Shown: positions 24,836 through 34,305, numbered from the stretch's first letter. The stretch: DNA of 64,000 nt from Bacteroidota bacterium (GCA_003153435.1 PLYR01000137.1:20356-84355); one strand, 5' to 3'. Numbers and translations are program-made. The notes: generated from the sequence alone by a model not told the origin.

Positions 24836-26119
24836 CTAATGGTAAGTCACCATCCTCCTGGTAAGTCTTTGTTTGTCATTCACGATCAGGGTGTAGAAAT
24901 AGATTCCAGGGTTAAACCGTGTTGCGTCGAGAGACAGGCTTTGAACTCCGGCTGTTTTGTAACCTTCATCCATGCTGGAAATCAAGCGTCCTGTAAGATC
25001 GCAGATTTCAAACCGAACATGTGCTGCTTCGGGCAATTCATAAGCAAGTGTGGAAATAGCATTGGTTGGATTCGGATGGTTCTGAAACAAACGGACGCCG
25101 GAAGCTGCGTGTTCCGTAACCCCCAGATTAGTTCCGGTAACCTTATAATAAAGCTGATGATGCTGCAATCCAAAGCCGGAGGAATAGAGAAGTGATGGTA
25201 CAAAGCTGCTGTCCCACCTTAGCTTGTCATCATTATATCTAACGGTTTGATTGACAATTCCGGAACTGTTCCAGTAGCCTTTCTTGTAAGATGCAAATGA
25301 ATTGGCTCCATTTTCCTGGTAGGATGCAAAGTTAAAGATGTTCTGTTTATTGGTGGCCAGCGTATCGTTCATATCATAGGCGTATCCGGGCTTGAAGGAT
25401 ACGGTGGTACACAGCAACTGACCTGCGGGGACTGCAAATGAATGGGTGGAAAGGCCTTTAAAAGCCCAAAATGTTACGGAAGTATCGGCTACTTTCAAAG
25501 GAACTTTAATAGTGATGGCTCCCGTACAAATCGGAGCATTCGTGACATAAGAATAACGTGGACATTTAATGAAGAGGGTATCCACTCCGTAGTTCTGGTT
25601 CCATCCGGTGGCCCCTGTCCAGTAAAGCTTTCGAAGGTTAGTTGGGGTTACATCATTGAAAATGGTGAATATGATGGTGTCGACTACAGAAGCAGCCGAA
25701 TGACGTTCGTAAGTATATTCCATGGAGATGGAGTCTAACGTATAGCTGTTGAATTTAGACCAGTTATATCCTTTATACAATTGAAAATCAGGGTCTGATA
25801 CATCCAGGACATCTGAGATCCAATGAATCCAGGGACGTCCATAACCGGTCCCGAACTGAACCACGGCCATTGAATCCGGGAAAAGATAATTCCCGTTAAG
25901 AACGGAAAGGCCTCCGTTAGCAGAATCCTTGACCCAGCCATAATTGATCCAGAAACTGCTCGGATAGGAGCCGACCGTTGCCGTATTATGAGGTTCTCCA
26001 AGGCCTTGAGATTTACCCGTTAGGTGAGGAAATCCTGATAAGGCGGGTGATTGGGCATGAAGAAATGAACTCATCAACAAGAGTATAAGCAGTAGGCTTG
26101 ATTTGTAATGCTTTTTCAT
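24836..26119 (-). CDS. Secreted protein with T9SS sorting domain
   Basis: The 427-residue protein has a signal peptide (MKKHYKSSLLLILLLMSSFLHAQ). Its body of about 320 residues does not match a family I know; it has tryptophan/tyrosine-rich beta stretches (WINYGWVKDS, WTGATGWNQNYGVD). Residues 345-427 form a type A C-terminal sorting domain: VRLFQNHPNPTNAIS, ICDLTGRLI, FNPGIYFYTLIVNDK. It should be exported by Sec and then attached to the cell surface through the type IX system. It has its own terminator at 24775. Function is unknown. Confidence 0.85.
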   Translation of the reverse strand: MKKHYKSSLLLILLLMSSFLHAQSPALSGFPHLTGKSQGLGEPHNTATVGSYPSSFWINYGWVKDSANGGLSVLNGNYLFPDSMAVVQFGTGYGRPWIHWISDVLDVSDPDFQLYKGYNWSKFNSYTLDSISMEYTYERHSAASVVDTIIFTIFNDVTPTNLRKLYWTGATGWNQNYGVDTLFIKCPRYSYVTNAPICTGAITIKVPLKVADTSVTFWAFKGLSTHSFAVPAGQLLCTTVSFKPGYAYDMNDTLATNKQNIFNFASYQENGANSFASYKKGYWNSSGIVNQTVRYNDDKLRWDSSFVPSLLYSSGFGLQHHQLYYKVTGTNLGVTEHAASGVRLFQNHPNPTNAISTLAYELPEAAHVRFEICDLTGRLISSMDEGYKTAGVQSLSLDATRFNPGIYFYTLIVNDKQRLTRRMVTYH

Positions 26120-26459
26120 AAAGTGTTGGGATTAATTTGTTTAATGATTTATTCCTAAAAATGCCTCCGTTGCTGTTCCGGGGAGATCACCTGCAGAGAG
26201 CAGATGATTGTGACAGGTTATGGAAGCGAATACAGATTGTATTCCGGAATAAATGTAGAAACCCAGGCAATATTGGAGAAACCAGTCTCTTAACACTTTT
26301 ATGATGTCTGGGTTGGGACTTCCAGACTATTCCAAACCTTCAAGAATCTGAAAAATAAGCTAATAGAAAGAACTCTTTTTATATGTTATGGCTAAATTAT
26401 CCCGTGATTAAACCTGTATTACTATTGAACTTTTCTGTTTCTGTCCTTTATTAATCATA
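26120..26459. other. Intergenic region, nothing recognised
   Basis: This is the gap between the divergent T9SS cargo gene and the phasin-like genes. I see no plausible reading frame or strong hairpin. The promoter of the phasin-like operon is at its right end. Confidence 0.45.
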
Positions 26460-26467
26460 TACCTTTG
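26460..26467 (+). promoter_or_regulatory. -7 promoter box of phasin-like operon
   Basis: TACCTTTG matches TAnnTTTG. The ATG at 26558 leaves a long leader of about 85 bases, AT-rich and ending in an A-run (AATTAAAAAAAAACTCC). Confidence 0.5.
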
Positions 26468-26557
26468 GTCCATCATTTAAGCCGAGAAAAACATATTATA
26501 AGAAATATCTCCTCGCGTTTGCAATATAAAAAATTAAAACAATTAAAAAAAAACTCC

Positions 26558-26962
26558 ATGAAAGACTTCACAAACACCGCCGTCACCAAACAAATCACCG
26601 AAAACATTGAAAATTCAATGAAATGGTTTCAGGAAACAACCAATGGATTAACCTCTTACGGACTCAAAGCTGGAGAAACTGCGTTCACGCTGTATACCGA
26701 AGCAATGGAAACTGCCTTCAGACTCCAGACAGAAGCTCTTAACACACTTGCTGAAACCACTAAATCCTTTACAACTGAATTCAGCAAAAACCAGCACACG
26801 TCTATAACTCCGGCTTTTAACACTACTACTGCTGCAAGAACTGAGACTACCAAAACTCCTGTGACTGAAACAAGAACAACTGCCACTACCACTACTACTC
26901 CTGTTGAAACTAAGAATATCGTTTCTACAGAGACAAAAAAGACAAGCTCACTTAAAAACTAA
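26558..26962 (+). CDS. Phasin-like helical protein with Thr-rich tail
   Basis: A 134-residue protein from ATG 26558. Residues 1-85 are amphipathic helices with a phasin-like look (ENIENSMKWFQETTNGLTSYG, ETAFTLYTEAMETAFRLQTEAL). The last 50 residues are almost only Thr, Glu, Lys, Pro and Ala. It is followed after 35 bases by a second helical protein and then a hydrolase. Phasins coat polyhydroxyalkanoate granules, but no PHA synthase is in the window, so the link to storage granules is inference. The low-complexity tail is probably disordered. Confidence 0.6.
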   Translation: MKDFTNTAVTKQITENIENSMKWFQETTNGLTSYGLKAGETAFTLYTEAMETAFRLQTEALNTLAETTKSFTTEFSKNQHTSITPAFNTTTAARTETTKTPVTETRTTATTTTTPVETKNIVSTETKKTSSLKN

Positions 26963-26997
26963 ATAATCAAACCTAATTTCAAAACCAAAGCACGAAA

Positions 26998-27612
26998 ATG
27001 AAAAATTCAGTGACAGAAAAAGCCGAACAAATCAAAGATTTAATCGGCGAAACAGCTCTTAAATCAAAAGAAGCGGTACAGGAAATTATCAACCTGAACA
27101 CCAAATACCTTGGCCAGGCCCTGGATTCAAACAAAGTGATTGTTGACGGCATGCGTAAACAATTTCAGTTGAAAGAACAATCAACCCCGATCTTCGAAAA
27201 CCTGAACAAAGCATTCGGAAAATCAATCGAATTGTCGGAAGAAACGATCGATTCGATCATGGAAAGCTACACAAAGCAGATTCAAATGCTGATCAGCTAC
27301 AACACCAAGCTGATCGACACCCTGAAAGAATCTACTACTTTCACCGTGAACAACGGAGAAATTGAAAAAATTCTGAAACTCATTCAGGACAACTTCCAGG
27401 CTTCTGTTTCTTCACTGAACAACAGTATGAAGTCGATCATCGATGCTTATAACAAGCACACCAACCTGGCTCTGAACTTCAACAAAAAATTCGGAGATAA
27501 TGTTACTCTGCAACTGGAAATGTATCAGGAACTTCAGAATAACAGCATGAACATGTTCAGCTCTTGGGCAGATTCATGGTGGAAGCACACTGATCATAAC
27601 CACCAGAGGTAA
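26998..27612 (+). CDS. Phasin-like helical protein
   Basis: A 204-residue, all-helical protein without signal, cysteines or membrane segments. It has heptad-like patterns throughout (KSKEAVQEIINLNTKYLGQAL, SIELSEETIDSIMESYTKQIQ) and a tail ending with WADSWWKHTDHNHQR. By shape it resembles phasins or other granule-surface proteins. It lies 35 bases after the Thr-rich protein and 70 before the hydrolase, with a perfect 11-base stem between it and the hydrolase. Codon use is dominated by common codons (AAC, AAA, GAA), suggesting good expression. No known family is certain. Confidence 0.6.
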   Translation: MKNSVTEKAEQIKDLIGETALKSKEAVQEIINLNTKYLGQALDSNKVIVDGMRKQFQLKEQSTPIFENLNKAFGKSIELSEETIDSIMESYTKQIQMLISYNTKLIDTLKESTTFTVNNGEIEKILKLIQDNFQASVSSLNNSMKSIIDAYNKHTNLALNFNKKFGDNVTLQLEMYQELQNNSMNMFSSWADSWWKHTDHNHQR

Positions 27613-27626
27613 GGAGCATCCTGCTG

Positions 27627-27670
27627 TTCTGCAAAGCCTGGAAATAAAACCCTAGCTTTGCTTTGCAGAA
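27627..27670 (+). promoter_or_regulatory. Intercistronic hairpin
   Basis: TTCTGCAAAGC (27627-27637) pairs perfectly with GCTTTGCAGAA (27660-27670) across 22 bases. It is not followed by a T-run, so it probably stabilises the upstream phasin-like mRNA or weakens read-through into the hydrolase gene. Confidence 0.55.
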
Positions 27671-27682
27671 GAAAACTCCCGT

Positions 27683-28489
27683 ATGATTTATAAGACTACA
27701 GACAACCAGGACCTTTATTACGAAATCAATGGCAATATCCGTTCAGGAAAGCAACTTGTTTTCCTGAACGGATTATCTCAATCCACCCTCGCCTGGGGAC
27801 TCCTCCTCCCCGCATTTGAAAAAGATTATAAAATAATCCTTTGCGATTTTATTTTCCAGGGACAATCCGATAAGAAAGGAGACTGGCGCACCTTTGATCA
27901 GCATGCCGAAGATATTTCAGGGTTGCTGAAATCAATCAGCGATAAACCCTTCACCATTATTGGGATCTCTTACGGAAGCCTGGTGGCTCAACACCTTGCC
28001 TTGAATCACCCGGAAACAGTAGATAAACTCGTCCTTCTTTCCACCTTTGCTCATAAAACTCCCTACTTCGAAGCCATTGAGCTGGCCTGGATGGGTGCAC
28101 TCGACAGTGGAGGATATCCGCTGTTACTGGATGTGATGCTCCCCACAGTGCTTGGTGAATCTTATTTCAATAACCCCCTCATCCCACTCTTCAACCTCAA
28201 GAGCACCCGTGCCGGCATTAATACCGATGCTTCCGCGTTACGGAAACTGATGAAGGCAACGAAGGAAAGAGCTGATTTCAGGCAGGAACTACAATCGGTC
28301 CACAAACCATCACTTATCATCCACGGAGAAAAAGACCTTCTCCTCCCCCTGCATATGGCTAAAGCCGTTACCCAGGCTATTCCTGGAAGCCGGTTCGAAA
28401 TAATACCAGGTGCAGGTCATACCCTGAATCTGGAAGCAGCCCCACAGACTGCCGCCTTGATCCTCTCTTTTCTCAATGAGCATAACTAA
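27683..28489 (+). CDS. Alpha/beta hydrolase
   Basis: A 268-residue soluble hydrolase of the alpha/beta fold. The nucleophile serine lies in GISYGS (about residue 95), the oxyanion strand is QLVFLNGLSQST, the acid is in IIHGEKDLLLP and the histidine in PGAGHTLNLE. There is no signal peptide. Substrate is unknown: esters, lactones, or depolymerisation of PHA oligomers given the phasin-like neighbours. It lacks the cysteine-type box of PHA synthases. The GIY-YIG gene overlaps its end by 14 bases. Confidence 0.88.
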   Translation: MIYKTTDNQDLYYEINGNIRSGKQLVFLNGLSQSTLAWGLLLPAFEKDYKIILCDFIFQGQSDKKGDWRTFDQHAEDISGLLKSISDKPFTIIGISYGSLVAQHLALNHPETVDKLVLLSTFAHKTPYFEAIELAWMGALDSGGYPLLLDVMLPTVLGESYFNNPLIPLFNLKSTRAGINTDASALRKLMKATKERADFRQELQSVHKPSLIIHGEKDLLLPLHMAKAVTQAIPGSRFEIIPGAGHTLNLEAAPQTAALILSFLNEHN

Positions 28490-28772
28490 GGAAAAAACGG
28501 AGGTCTGGTACGTTTATATGGTCGCTTGTTCAGACGGGACCATCTATACTGGTATTACAAACCATTTGGATACAAGAATTGCCAAACATAACTCCGGAAA
28601 AGGAGCGCGGTATACCAAATCGCGGGGACCCGTAATCCTACTGGCTTCCTGGGCTTATGAGAATAAATCTGCCGCTTCAAAAGTGGAATATAAATACAAA
28701 CGACTGAGCAGGGAAGGAAAAGAAAAACTGATTTCAGAAACGGGAGAAGGTAAGTCACTTCCCCCGTTCTGA
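28476..28772 (+). CDS. GIY-YIG domain protein (YhbQ/UPF0213)
   Basis: A 98-residue single-domain protein: WYVYMVACSDGTIYTGITNHLDTRIAKHNSGKGARYTKSR carries the YVYM and YTGIT signature, the R in TRIAKHN and the lysine-rich strand; E in SAASKVEYKYK is the metal ligand. Proteins of this type have nuclease activity in a few tested cases. It overlaps the hydrolase gene by 14 bases in another frame, so translation is coupled. It differs from the GIY-YIG protein at 19314-19625. Confidence 0.87.
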   Translation: MSITKEKTEVWYVYMVACSDGTIYTGITNHLDTRIAKHNSGKGARYTKSRGPVILLASWAYENKSAASKVEYKYKRLSREGKEKLISETGEGKSLPPF

Positions 28773-28791
28773 AAATTATAGGAAGAGAGGG

Positions 28792-29292
28792 TTATTCTTT
28801 ATCGTGTTTGCCTTTCTTGTGTTTTCCTTTGTGCTCCTTATGTTTCTTTTCTTTCCCGTCTTTTCCCTTTTCTTTGTCTTTACTCTTTTCTTTCCGTTCA
28901 TTTCTCAATTCTTCACGCAGGGCATCGTTTGCCAGGATTAGCGTAGCCAGTCTGTGAGTGGCCACAGAATCTTTAGAACTCACTGCAATCAGATCGGCCA
29001 TCAGATTATAGGAAGTGGCGGTATCACTCTTCAGTAATCCGGAAAGGTTTCCTTCGCTTGTCATCTGACGGATCAGAGAATTGTTCGAAGTCAGGATCTG
29101 TATATCACCTGGCGTTTTGGCAAGCTGTTCAGCAAGTAACGCAGCAGACTCCGGATCTTTGCAGAGCGCTTCAACGACTTCAGATTTCTTTTTCTGGTCT
29201 TTCAGGATTTGCTCCGCACTCTGTTTAGCCCCACAACCTGCAAGCAGGCCTATAGCCGGAATCAGGATAATCGTTTTAAGTACTTTTTTCAT
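28792..29292 (-). CDS. Lipoprotein with Lys/His-rich tail
   Basis: A 166-residue protein with the lipobox LLAGC (C20) after a hydrophobic signal. The middle (about 30-125) is helical (ESAALLAEQLAKTPGDIQIL, SYNLMADLIAVS) and the last 40 residues are nearly all Lys, Glu, Asp, Gly and His (KEKKHKEHKGKHKKGKHDKE). It should be anchored in the envelope. The tail could bind metal ions or acidic polymers. Function is unknown; it resembles no named family. A TAAGTTTG box lies at 29329-29336. Confidence 0.75.
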   Translation of the reverse strand: MKKVLKTIILIPAIGLLAGCGAKQSAEQILKDQKKKSEVVEALCKDPESAALLAEQLAKTPGDIQILTSNNSLIRQMTSEGNLSGLLKSDTATSYNLMADLIAVSSKDSVATHRLATLILANDALREELRNERKEKSKDKEKGKDGKEKKHKEHKGKHKKGKHDKE

Positions 29293-29328
29293 AGCTCGTT
29301 TTAGTTGTATATTAAGTTAAATCGTGAA

Positions 29329-29336
29329 CAAACTTA
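29329..29336 (-). promoter_or_regulatory. -7 promoter box of the lipoprotein gene
   Basis: Reverse-strand TAAGTTTG matches TAnnTTTG, 36 bases before the ATG at 29292. No TTG at the right distance. Confidence 0.4.
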
Positions 29337-29440
29337 CCTGTAAAGGGCTGGCTTAAACTGAATAAAGCGGAGGAAATATGAACATTTAATCAACCTGCTG
29401 GAGATTTGGGCTAAAGTCAGGATTTAGGCCTGATAAATCA

Positions 29441-29469
29441 TTTGTTTTTCACCAAATAAAGTATCTTTG
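29441..29469 (+). promoter_or_regulatory. Promoter of the Asp-box protein gene
   Basis: TTTG (29441-29444), 17 bases, then TATCTTTG (29462-29469) matches the Bacteroidota consensus at both elements. The ATG at 29491 is 21 bases further on. Confidence 0.7.
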
Positions 29470-29490
29470 GTTCTCTTCAAAAAAACCCAT

Positions 29491-32022
29491 ATGAAAAACA
29501 ATATATCTGCATATTGCATTGGACTGACACTTTGCATCTCTTCTGTAGCACTCGCTCAGCCTACGAACTTCTCTTCACGAGGTATCGGAGGCGGGGGAGC
29601 CTTTTTCTCCCCAAGCATCAACCCTGTAAATACTTCCGAATTTTACGTGGCAAGCGACATGACCGATATCTTCCATACTACAGATTATGGGCTCTCTTAT
29701 TCTCAGCTTGACTTCCGTCAGATCGGAGGAGGGCAGTTGGCAAAAGTGTGTTACACCAATGTGTCTGGACTCCTCTACTGTATTCACTCCGACTATATAA
29801 GTGGAAATAACTATCCTGTAAAAAGCACAGATAATGGGGTTCACTGGACCAAGCTCGGAGGACCTGATACCACCCAAAGCGTATATACTGTGGATGTAGA
29901 TTACTATCATCCAAGCCGCATGGTAGTCTCCAACTATGGTCAGACCTACTTTTCCAATGATGGGGGCATCACATTTACCTCCATACATACTGCTGTTGTT
30001 AGTGCTGACGGGAACACCATCGGAGGTGTGTTTTTCGACGGAAACAATATTTATATCGGAACGAATGATGGAGTGATCATTTCAACCAATGCGGGTGTGA
30101 CATGGACCATCCCTGTCATTACCGGCCTTGGTGCAGGAGAAAAAATATATTCCTTCACAGCTGGCCGAGCCGGCAACACTACTCGTTTCTACTGCCTCAC
30201 CTCAGGCTCTGGAAACTACAACCCAGGATCTGTTCAGAGTGCAATGACCGGAGGAGGATATGCAGGATTTGCTCTTGGCGCTTATGTCTGCACCTATGGA
30301 AGCGGAAACTGGACCGCCTGCATGACCGGAATCGACCTCAACAATGATTATCCTCTTTTTGTTGGCAGTGCTGGCAATACCATCAACACCGCCTATCTGG
30401 CCGGAGGGGGAAGTGCAGGCGATCCAGTTATCCTTAAGACATCCGACGGGGGAGCTAGCTGGACCCATATATTTAACACCACCAACAATCAGAATATCCA
30501 AACCGGCTGGGCCGGACAGAACGGAGATCATGGATGGTCGTTTCCGGAGGTCGCTTTCGGCATTTCTGTAGCCGGTACCGACTCCAACAGGGCTATCTTC
30601 TCTACCTTCAGCGATGTTCACAAAACATCAGACGGAGGAACTTCCTGGCAGCAGGCGTATGTCAATCCTACCGGGCAGCATCCTGCAGGGGCTGCAACTC
30701 CGGTTAACCAAAGCTATCAGAGCGTCGGACTGGAGAATACCTCCTGCTGGCAGGTGCTCTGGATCAACTCTACCAATCTCTTTGCAGGCTTTACAGATAT
30801 CCGCGGGATCCGCAGTACGGATGGAGGAACCTCTTGGTCTTTTAACTATACCGGAAATGCTGCAAATACAACGTATCGAATCGCTAAAGCAGCCAGCGGA
30901 ACACTCTTTGCAGCTACATCTAATATACACGACATGTATATCAGCACCCATTTGACAGATGCCCGTGATGATGGAGCAGACCCAAATGGAAAGCTCCTCT
31001 ACTCTACTGACAACGGCCTGACTTGGGCGAATATCCACACCTTCGGTCACCCCGTTTTCTGGATAGCACTCGACCCCAACAATCCAAACCGGGCCTATGC
31101 CAGTGTGGTCAACCATGCCGGAACAGGTGCAGCGGGCGGTGTTTACCGATGCGATAATCTGAACTTACTGGGTGCTTCCACCTGGACGCTCACTCCCGCG
31201 CCCCCCCGTACAGAAGGACATCCGGCATCTCTGGAAGTACTGAACGACGGAAAGCTGGTCGCCACCTTTTCTGCTCATTATACCACTGCATTTACCTTAA
31301 GTTCGGGTTGTTTCACATACGACCCAGTGGCCAACACCTGGAGCGATGTTTCAGACCCAGGAATGAAATATTGGGCCAAAGATGTAACCATAGATCCGAA
31401 TGATGCTACTCAAAACACCTGGTATGTTGCTGTTTTCTGTGGATGGGGAGGTCCTCCAAACAATCTTGGAGGATTATACAAAACCACAAATCGGGGAGCA
31501 AGCTGGACCCTCCTTACCAATCTCAATTTTATACACAACGCAACCTCCTGTACCTTTAATCCTTCTAACCCAAACGAAATATTCCTTACTACAGAATATG
31601 AAGGAATGTGGATTTGCAGCAATGTCAATTCGGGAAGTCCAACCTTTGCTCCAGTCACCAGCTATCCGTTTAAACAACCGGAACGAATCTTCTTCAACCC
31701 TTATAACACCAATGAAATGTGGGTGAGTAGCTTTGGCTCCGGCATGAAGGTAGGAACACTTAGCCCTACCGGAATTAGCGAAATTGATTTCTCCCCTTCT
31801 CTCCTGCTTTATCCAAACCCATCCTCTTCCGGCATTTTTACAATTAAAACAGAAGGAACAGGGAAAGAAAATATCTTATCCGTATTTGATCTTTGCGGAA
31901 GAATGGTTGCCGCACAAAAATATACGGATGGAATCACTGAGCTGAATCTTTCTCAGCTGGCCTCCGGGGTATATATAGTGCATCTCAACGGTGCCACCCG
32001 AAAAATTAGTATTAACAAATAA
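29491..32022 (+). CDS. Secreted Asp-box/BNR propeller protein with T9SS sorting domain
   Basis: An 843-residue protein from ATG 29491, just after a clear promoter. A signal peptide (MKNNISAYCIGLTLCISSVALA) is followed by repeated Asp-box blades: TSDGGASWTHIF, TSDGGTSWQQAY, STDGGTSWSFNY, TTNRGASWTLL, and others. The layout is like GH74 xyloglucanases and VPS10/sortilin propellers, with one or two seven-bladed propellers. Residues 765-843 form the sorting domain (SPSLLLYPNPSSSGIF, VFDLCGRMV, ASGVYIVHLNG). It is likely surface-attached and polysaccharide-active or adhesive; catalytic residues cannot be assigned without alignment. Confidence 0.85.
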   Translation: MKNNISAYCIGLTLCISSVALAQPTNFSSRGIGGGGAFFSPSINPVNTSEFYVASDMTDIFHTTDYGLSYSQLDFRQIGGGQLAKVCYTNVSGLLYCIHSDYISGNNYPVKSTDNGVHWTKLGGPDTTQSVYTVDVDYYHPSRMVVSNYGQTYFSNDGGITFTSIHTAVVSADGNTIGGVFFDGNNIYIGTNDGVIISTNAGVTWTIPVITGLGAGEKIYSFTAGRAGNTTRFYCLTSGSGNYNPGSVQSAMTGGGYAGFALGAYVCTYGSGNWTACMTGIDLNNDYPLFVGSAGNTINTAYLAGGGSAGDPVILKTSDGGASWTHIFNTTNNQNIQTGWAGQNGDHGWSFPEVAFGISVAGTDSNRAIFSTFSDVHKTSDGGTSWQQAYVNPTGQHPAGAATPVNQSYQSVGLENTSCWQVLWINSTNLFAGFTDIRGIRSTDGGTSWSFNYTGNAANTTYRIAKAASGTLFAATSNIHDMYISTHLTDARDDGADPNGKLLYSTDNGLTWANIHTFGHPVFWIALDPNNPNRAYASVVNHAGTGAAGGVYRCDNLNLLGASTWTLTPAPPRTEGHPASLEVLNDGKLVATFSAHYTTAFTLSSGCFTYDPVANTWSDVSDPGMKYWAKDVTIDPNDATQNTWYVAVFCGWGGPPNNLGGLYKTTNRGASWTLLTNLNFIHNATSCTFNPSNPNEIFLTTEYEGMWICSNVNSGSPTFAPVTSYPFKQPERIFFNPYNTNEMWVSSFGSGMKVGTLSPTGISEIDFSPSLLLYPNPSSSGIFTIKTEGTGKENILSVFDLCGRMVAAQKYTDGITELNLSQLASGVYIVHLNGATRKISINK

Positions 32023-32064
32023 GTCTTATATTTAGGCTCCTTCTTAACCACTGAGATTACGCTT

Positions 32065-34275
32065 ATGCAACCAACTATCGCTAAGGCAAACCCTTCAGGA
32101 TTTTCATTTTTGAAAACCTGCTTCTTCCTGTTCTGTTTAATCATTCCATGCACTTTCTACGCTCAACACCGGAATGTGGATACTGCTTCCTATTCCCGGA
32201 TGCCGGAGATAGACTTGAAAGAGAGCAGCGCTTTCAGCGGACCAGAGATATTTAAACTCTCGGTAAAAAATGAAGATATTCAAGAATTTTTGGGATTGGT
32301 GGACCTTTTCGAAGAAGTAAGGGAACTCCACATTGTCGTTGATAAATCAGAAATCAAATTAGTCGACCTCTTGACTGCCATCGGTCACCTCCGGAGCCTT
32401 AATAAGTTAACGCTTGTTGTAAATGAGTCGGGGCCAATGCCTGCCGAGATTGGCAGCCTCACCGATCTCCTTTCACTGACTATCAGTGGAAAGAGAATCA
32501 CATCCCTCCCTCCGGAAATAGGCAATCTCACAAACCTGGAAATACTCAGTCTGGAAGATTTAAAAATCACCACCTTTCCTACAGAAGTCGGTAAACTGAA
32601 GAACCTGAAGGTCCTCGATATACACGGACTTAACACCCTCGATCTTACCCCCTTCACTGCCTGCGCAAACATTGAAGAAATTCGCCTTCGTAATAACAAT
32701 CTAAGTAAGCTTCCGGAGACCATCCTGCATTTCAAAAACCTATCGCATTTATGTGTGGATGGAAGCCCGGGGCTTGATTTCAACCAGACCTTTACAGATC
32801 TTGCATCTCTTCCTAATCTTGGCATTCTTCAACTGAAGAACGATAAACTAAAGAGTTTGCCAGCTTCCATTTCCAAAATCAAGGGATTGGTAAGCGTTGA
32901 TCTGACATCGAATGAGTTTGTAGCTTTTCCTTCGGAATTGCTGGGACTTACCAGCCTTCTCCAGCTTAGTCTTCGGAACAATTCACTCAGCTCATTACCT
33001 ACGGAGCTGTCCAAACTTCAATACCTGAGTGCACTTAACCTGAGCGGAAATAAGTTCACCACTATTCCTGGAGTCCTTACCACCCTCTCAAGGCTTACTA
33101 CCCTGAATATGGATAATAATCCGATTTCAGATCTGGGGTCGGATTTGCCGAAAATGCAACAGCTTACAACTCTTTCTTTGCTTGATACTAAAAAACTCGA
33201 CCCCGCCTCCGCTTTTGAAGCACTGAGTGTGCTGACTAATCTTACCGACCTGAGTATGAGTGGAAATTCAGTCAGCAGCCTTCCTTCCAACATTAGTAAA
33301 TTAAAAAATATTAAGAGCCTGGAATTGAACTACGGCTTAAAAACCATGCCGAATGAAATTTGCGAAATGTCCACCCTGGAAGAACTTTATTTAAATGATA
33401 ACAGGCTGGATGGACTTCCAGAAAACATAAAAAACCTTCAGAACCTGAGCATCCTTGACCTCAGCGGAAACCTGTTTCGCACCTTTCCTAAGATGCTCAT
33501 CCGTCTTCCAAAACTTCAGGAGCTTACCATTGCCGATAATCAGATTGCAAGTATCGTTGATTATGGACAAGGTTCCGGGAGTGCCATTATCTCCGGATTC
33601 CGGGAGCTCAAATACATGGATCTTTCAGGCAATGAAAAGCTCACCTCCGATGATATTGTCAATCTCATAGGTGATTTACCTGTGTTCCAGGTCTGCATCA
33701 GCGATACACATATGGAATACCGGAGTGAAGCTGAAAGAGCTTTCAAGCTTGGGAGCGACAGGGAAAATCAGAAAGACTATTCAGGGGCTCTGGAACAATT
33801 CAATAAAGCTATAAAAATGGATCCTCAGCTCGGAGAAGCCTTTGCAGAAAGAGGGAGGATCAAATTCCTGCTTACCGGCGATTTTCCAGGAGCTATGAAA
33901 GATATTACTTCTGCAATTGCCATGGATTCAAACCGTGCCCAATTCTGGAGAACCCGTGCCGATATCAAGAACAGTATGGGCGATTACAACAGTGCAGAAG
34001 CCGATTACACCACAGCCATCAAGCTAAATCGAAATGATGAAGCCTCCTTTGCAAGCCGGGGAAGCATCCGCTTCTCCAAATTTCATGATAATAAAAGCAG
34101 TATAGACGATTATACGGCCGCGATTGCCATCAACCCTAACCCTGTTTACTATGTTGCCCGTGCCAAAGTGAGGATGGACCAAGGAGAAAAGAATGCCGCC
34201 TGCGATGACCTCCGTAAAGCCAGCGAGCAGGGTGATAAAAAGGCAGCGGAGGATCTGAAAGTGTATTGTAAGTAA
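32065..34275 (+). CDS. Leucine-rich-repeat and TPR protein, exported
   Basis: The 736-residue protein starts with a signal peptide (SFLKTCFFLFCLIIPCTFYA, residues 14-33). Residues about 95-560 are leucine-rich repeats with the 23-residue step (LTSLLQLSLRNNSLSSLPTE, LSALNLSGNKFTTIPG). Residues about 555-736 are five tetratricopeptide repeats (KDYSGALEQFNKAIKMDP, GDYNSAEADYTTAIKLNR). Both parts are protein-binding scaffolds. With no C-terminal sorting domain it should stay in the periplasm or outer membrane. It follows the Asp-box gene by 42 bases on the same strand, possibly as an operon. Function is unknown. Confidence 0.85.
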   Translation: MQPTIAKANPSGFSFLKTCFFLFCLIIPCTFYAQHRNVDTASYSRMPEIDLKESSAFSGPEIFKLSVKNEDIQEFLGLVDLFEEVRELHIVVDKSEIKLVDLLTAIGHLRSLNKLTLVVNESGPMPAEIGSLTDLLSLTISGKRITSLPPEIGNLTNLEILSLEDLKITTFPTEVGKLKNLKVLDIHGLNTLDLTPFTACANIEEIRLRNNNLSKLPETILHFKNLSHLCVDGSPGLDFNQTFTDLASLPNLGILQLKNDKLKSLPASISKIKGLVSVDLTSNEFVAFPSELLGLTSLLQLSLRNNSLSSLPTELSKLQYLSALNLSGNKFTTIPGVLTTLSRLTTLNMDNNPISDLGSDLPKMQQLTTLSLLDTKKLDPASAFEALSVLTNLTDLSMSGNSVSSLPSNISKLKNIKSLELNYGLKTMPNEICEMSTLEELYLNDNRLDGLPENIKNLQNLSILDLSGNLFRTFPKMLIRLPKLQELTIADNQIASIVDYGQGSGSAIISGFRELKYMDLSGNEKLTSDDIVNLIGDLPVFQVCISDTHMEYRSEAERAFKLGSDRENQKDYSGALEQFNKAIKMDPQLGEAFAERGRIKFLLTGDFPGAMKDITSAIAMDSNRAQFWRTRADIKNSMGDYNSAEADYTTAIKLNRNDEASFASRGSIRFSKFHDNKSSIDDYTAAIAINPNPVYYVARAKVRMDQGEKNAACDDLRKASEQGDKKAAEDLKVYCK

Positions 34276-34305
34276 TCCGTACACATTAATCTATTGAATG
34301 CCTTG

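Noticed and set aside
27683-28489. PHA synthase
   Set aside because: The nucleophile in GISYGS is serine, not the lipase-box cysteine, and the protein is too short.
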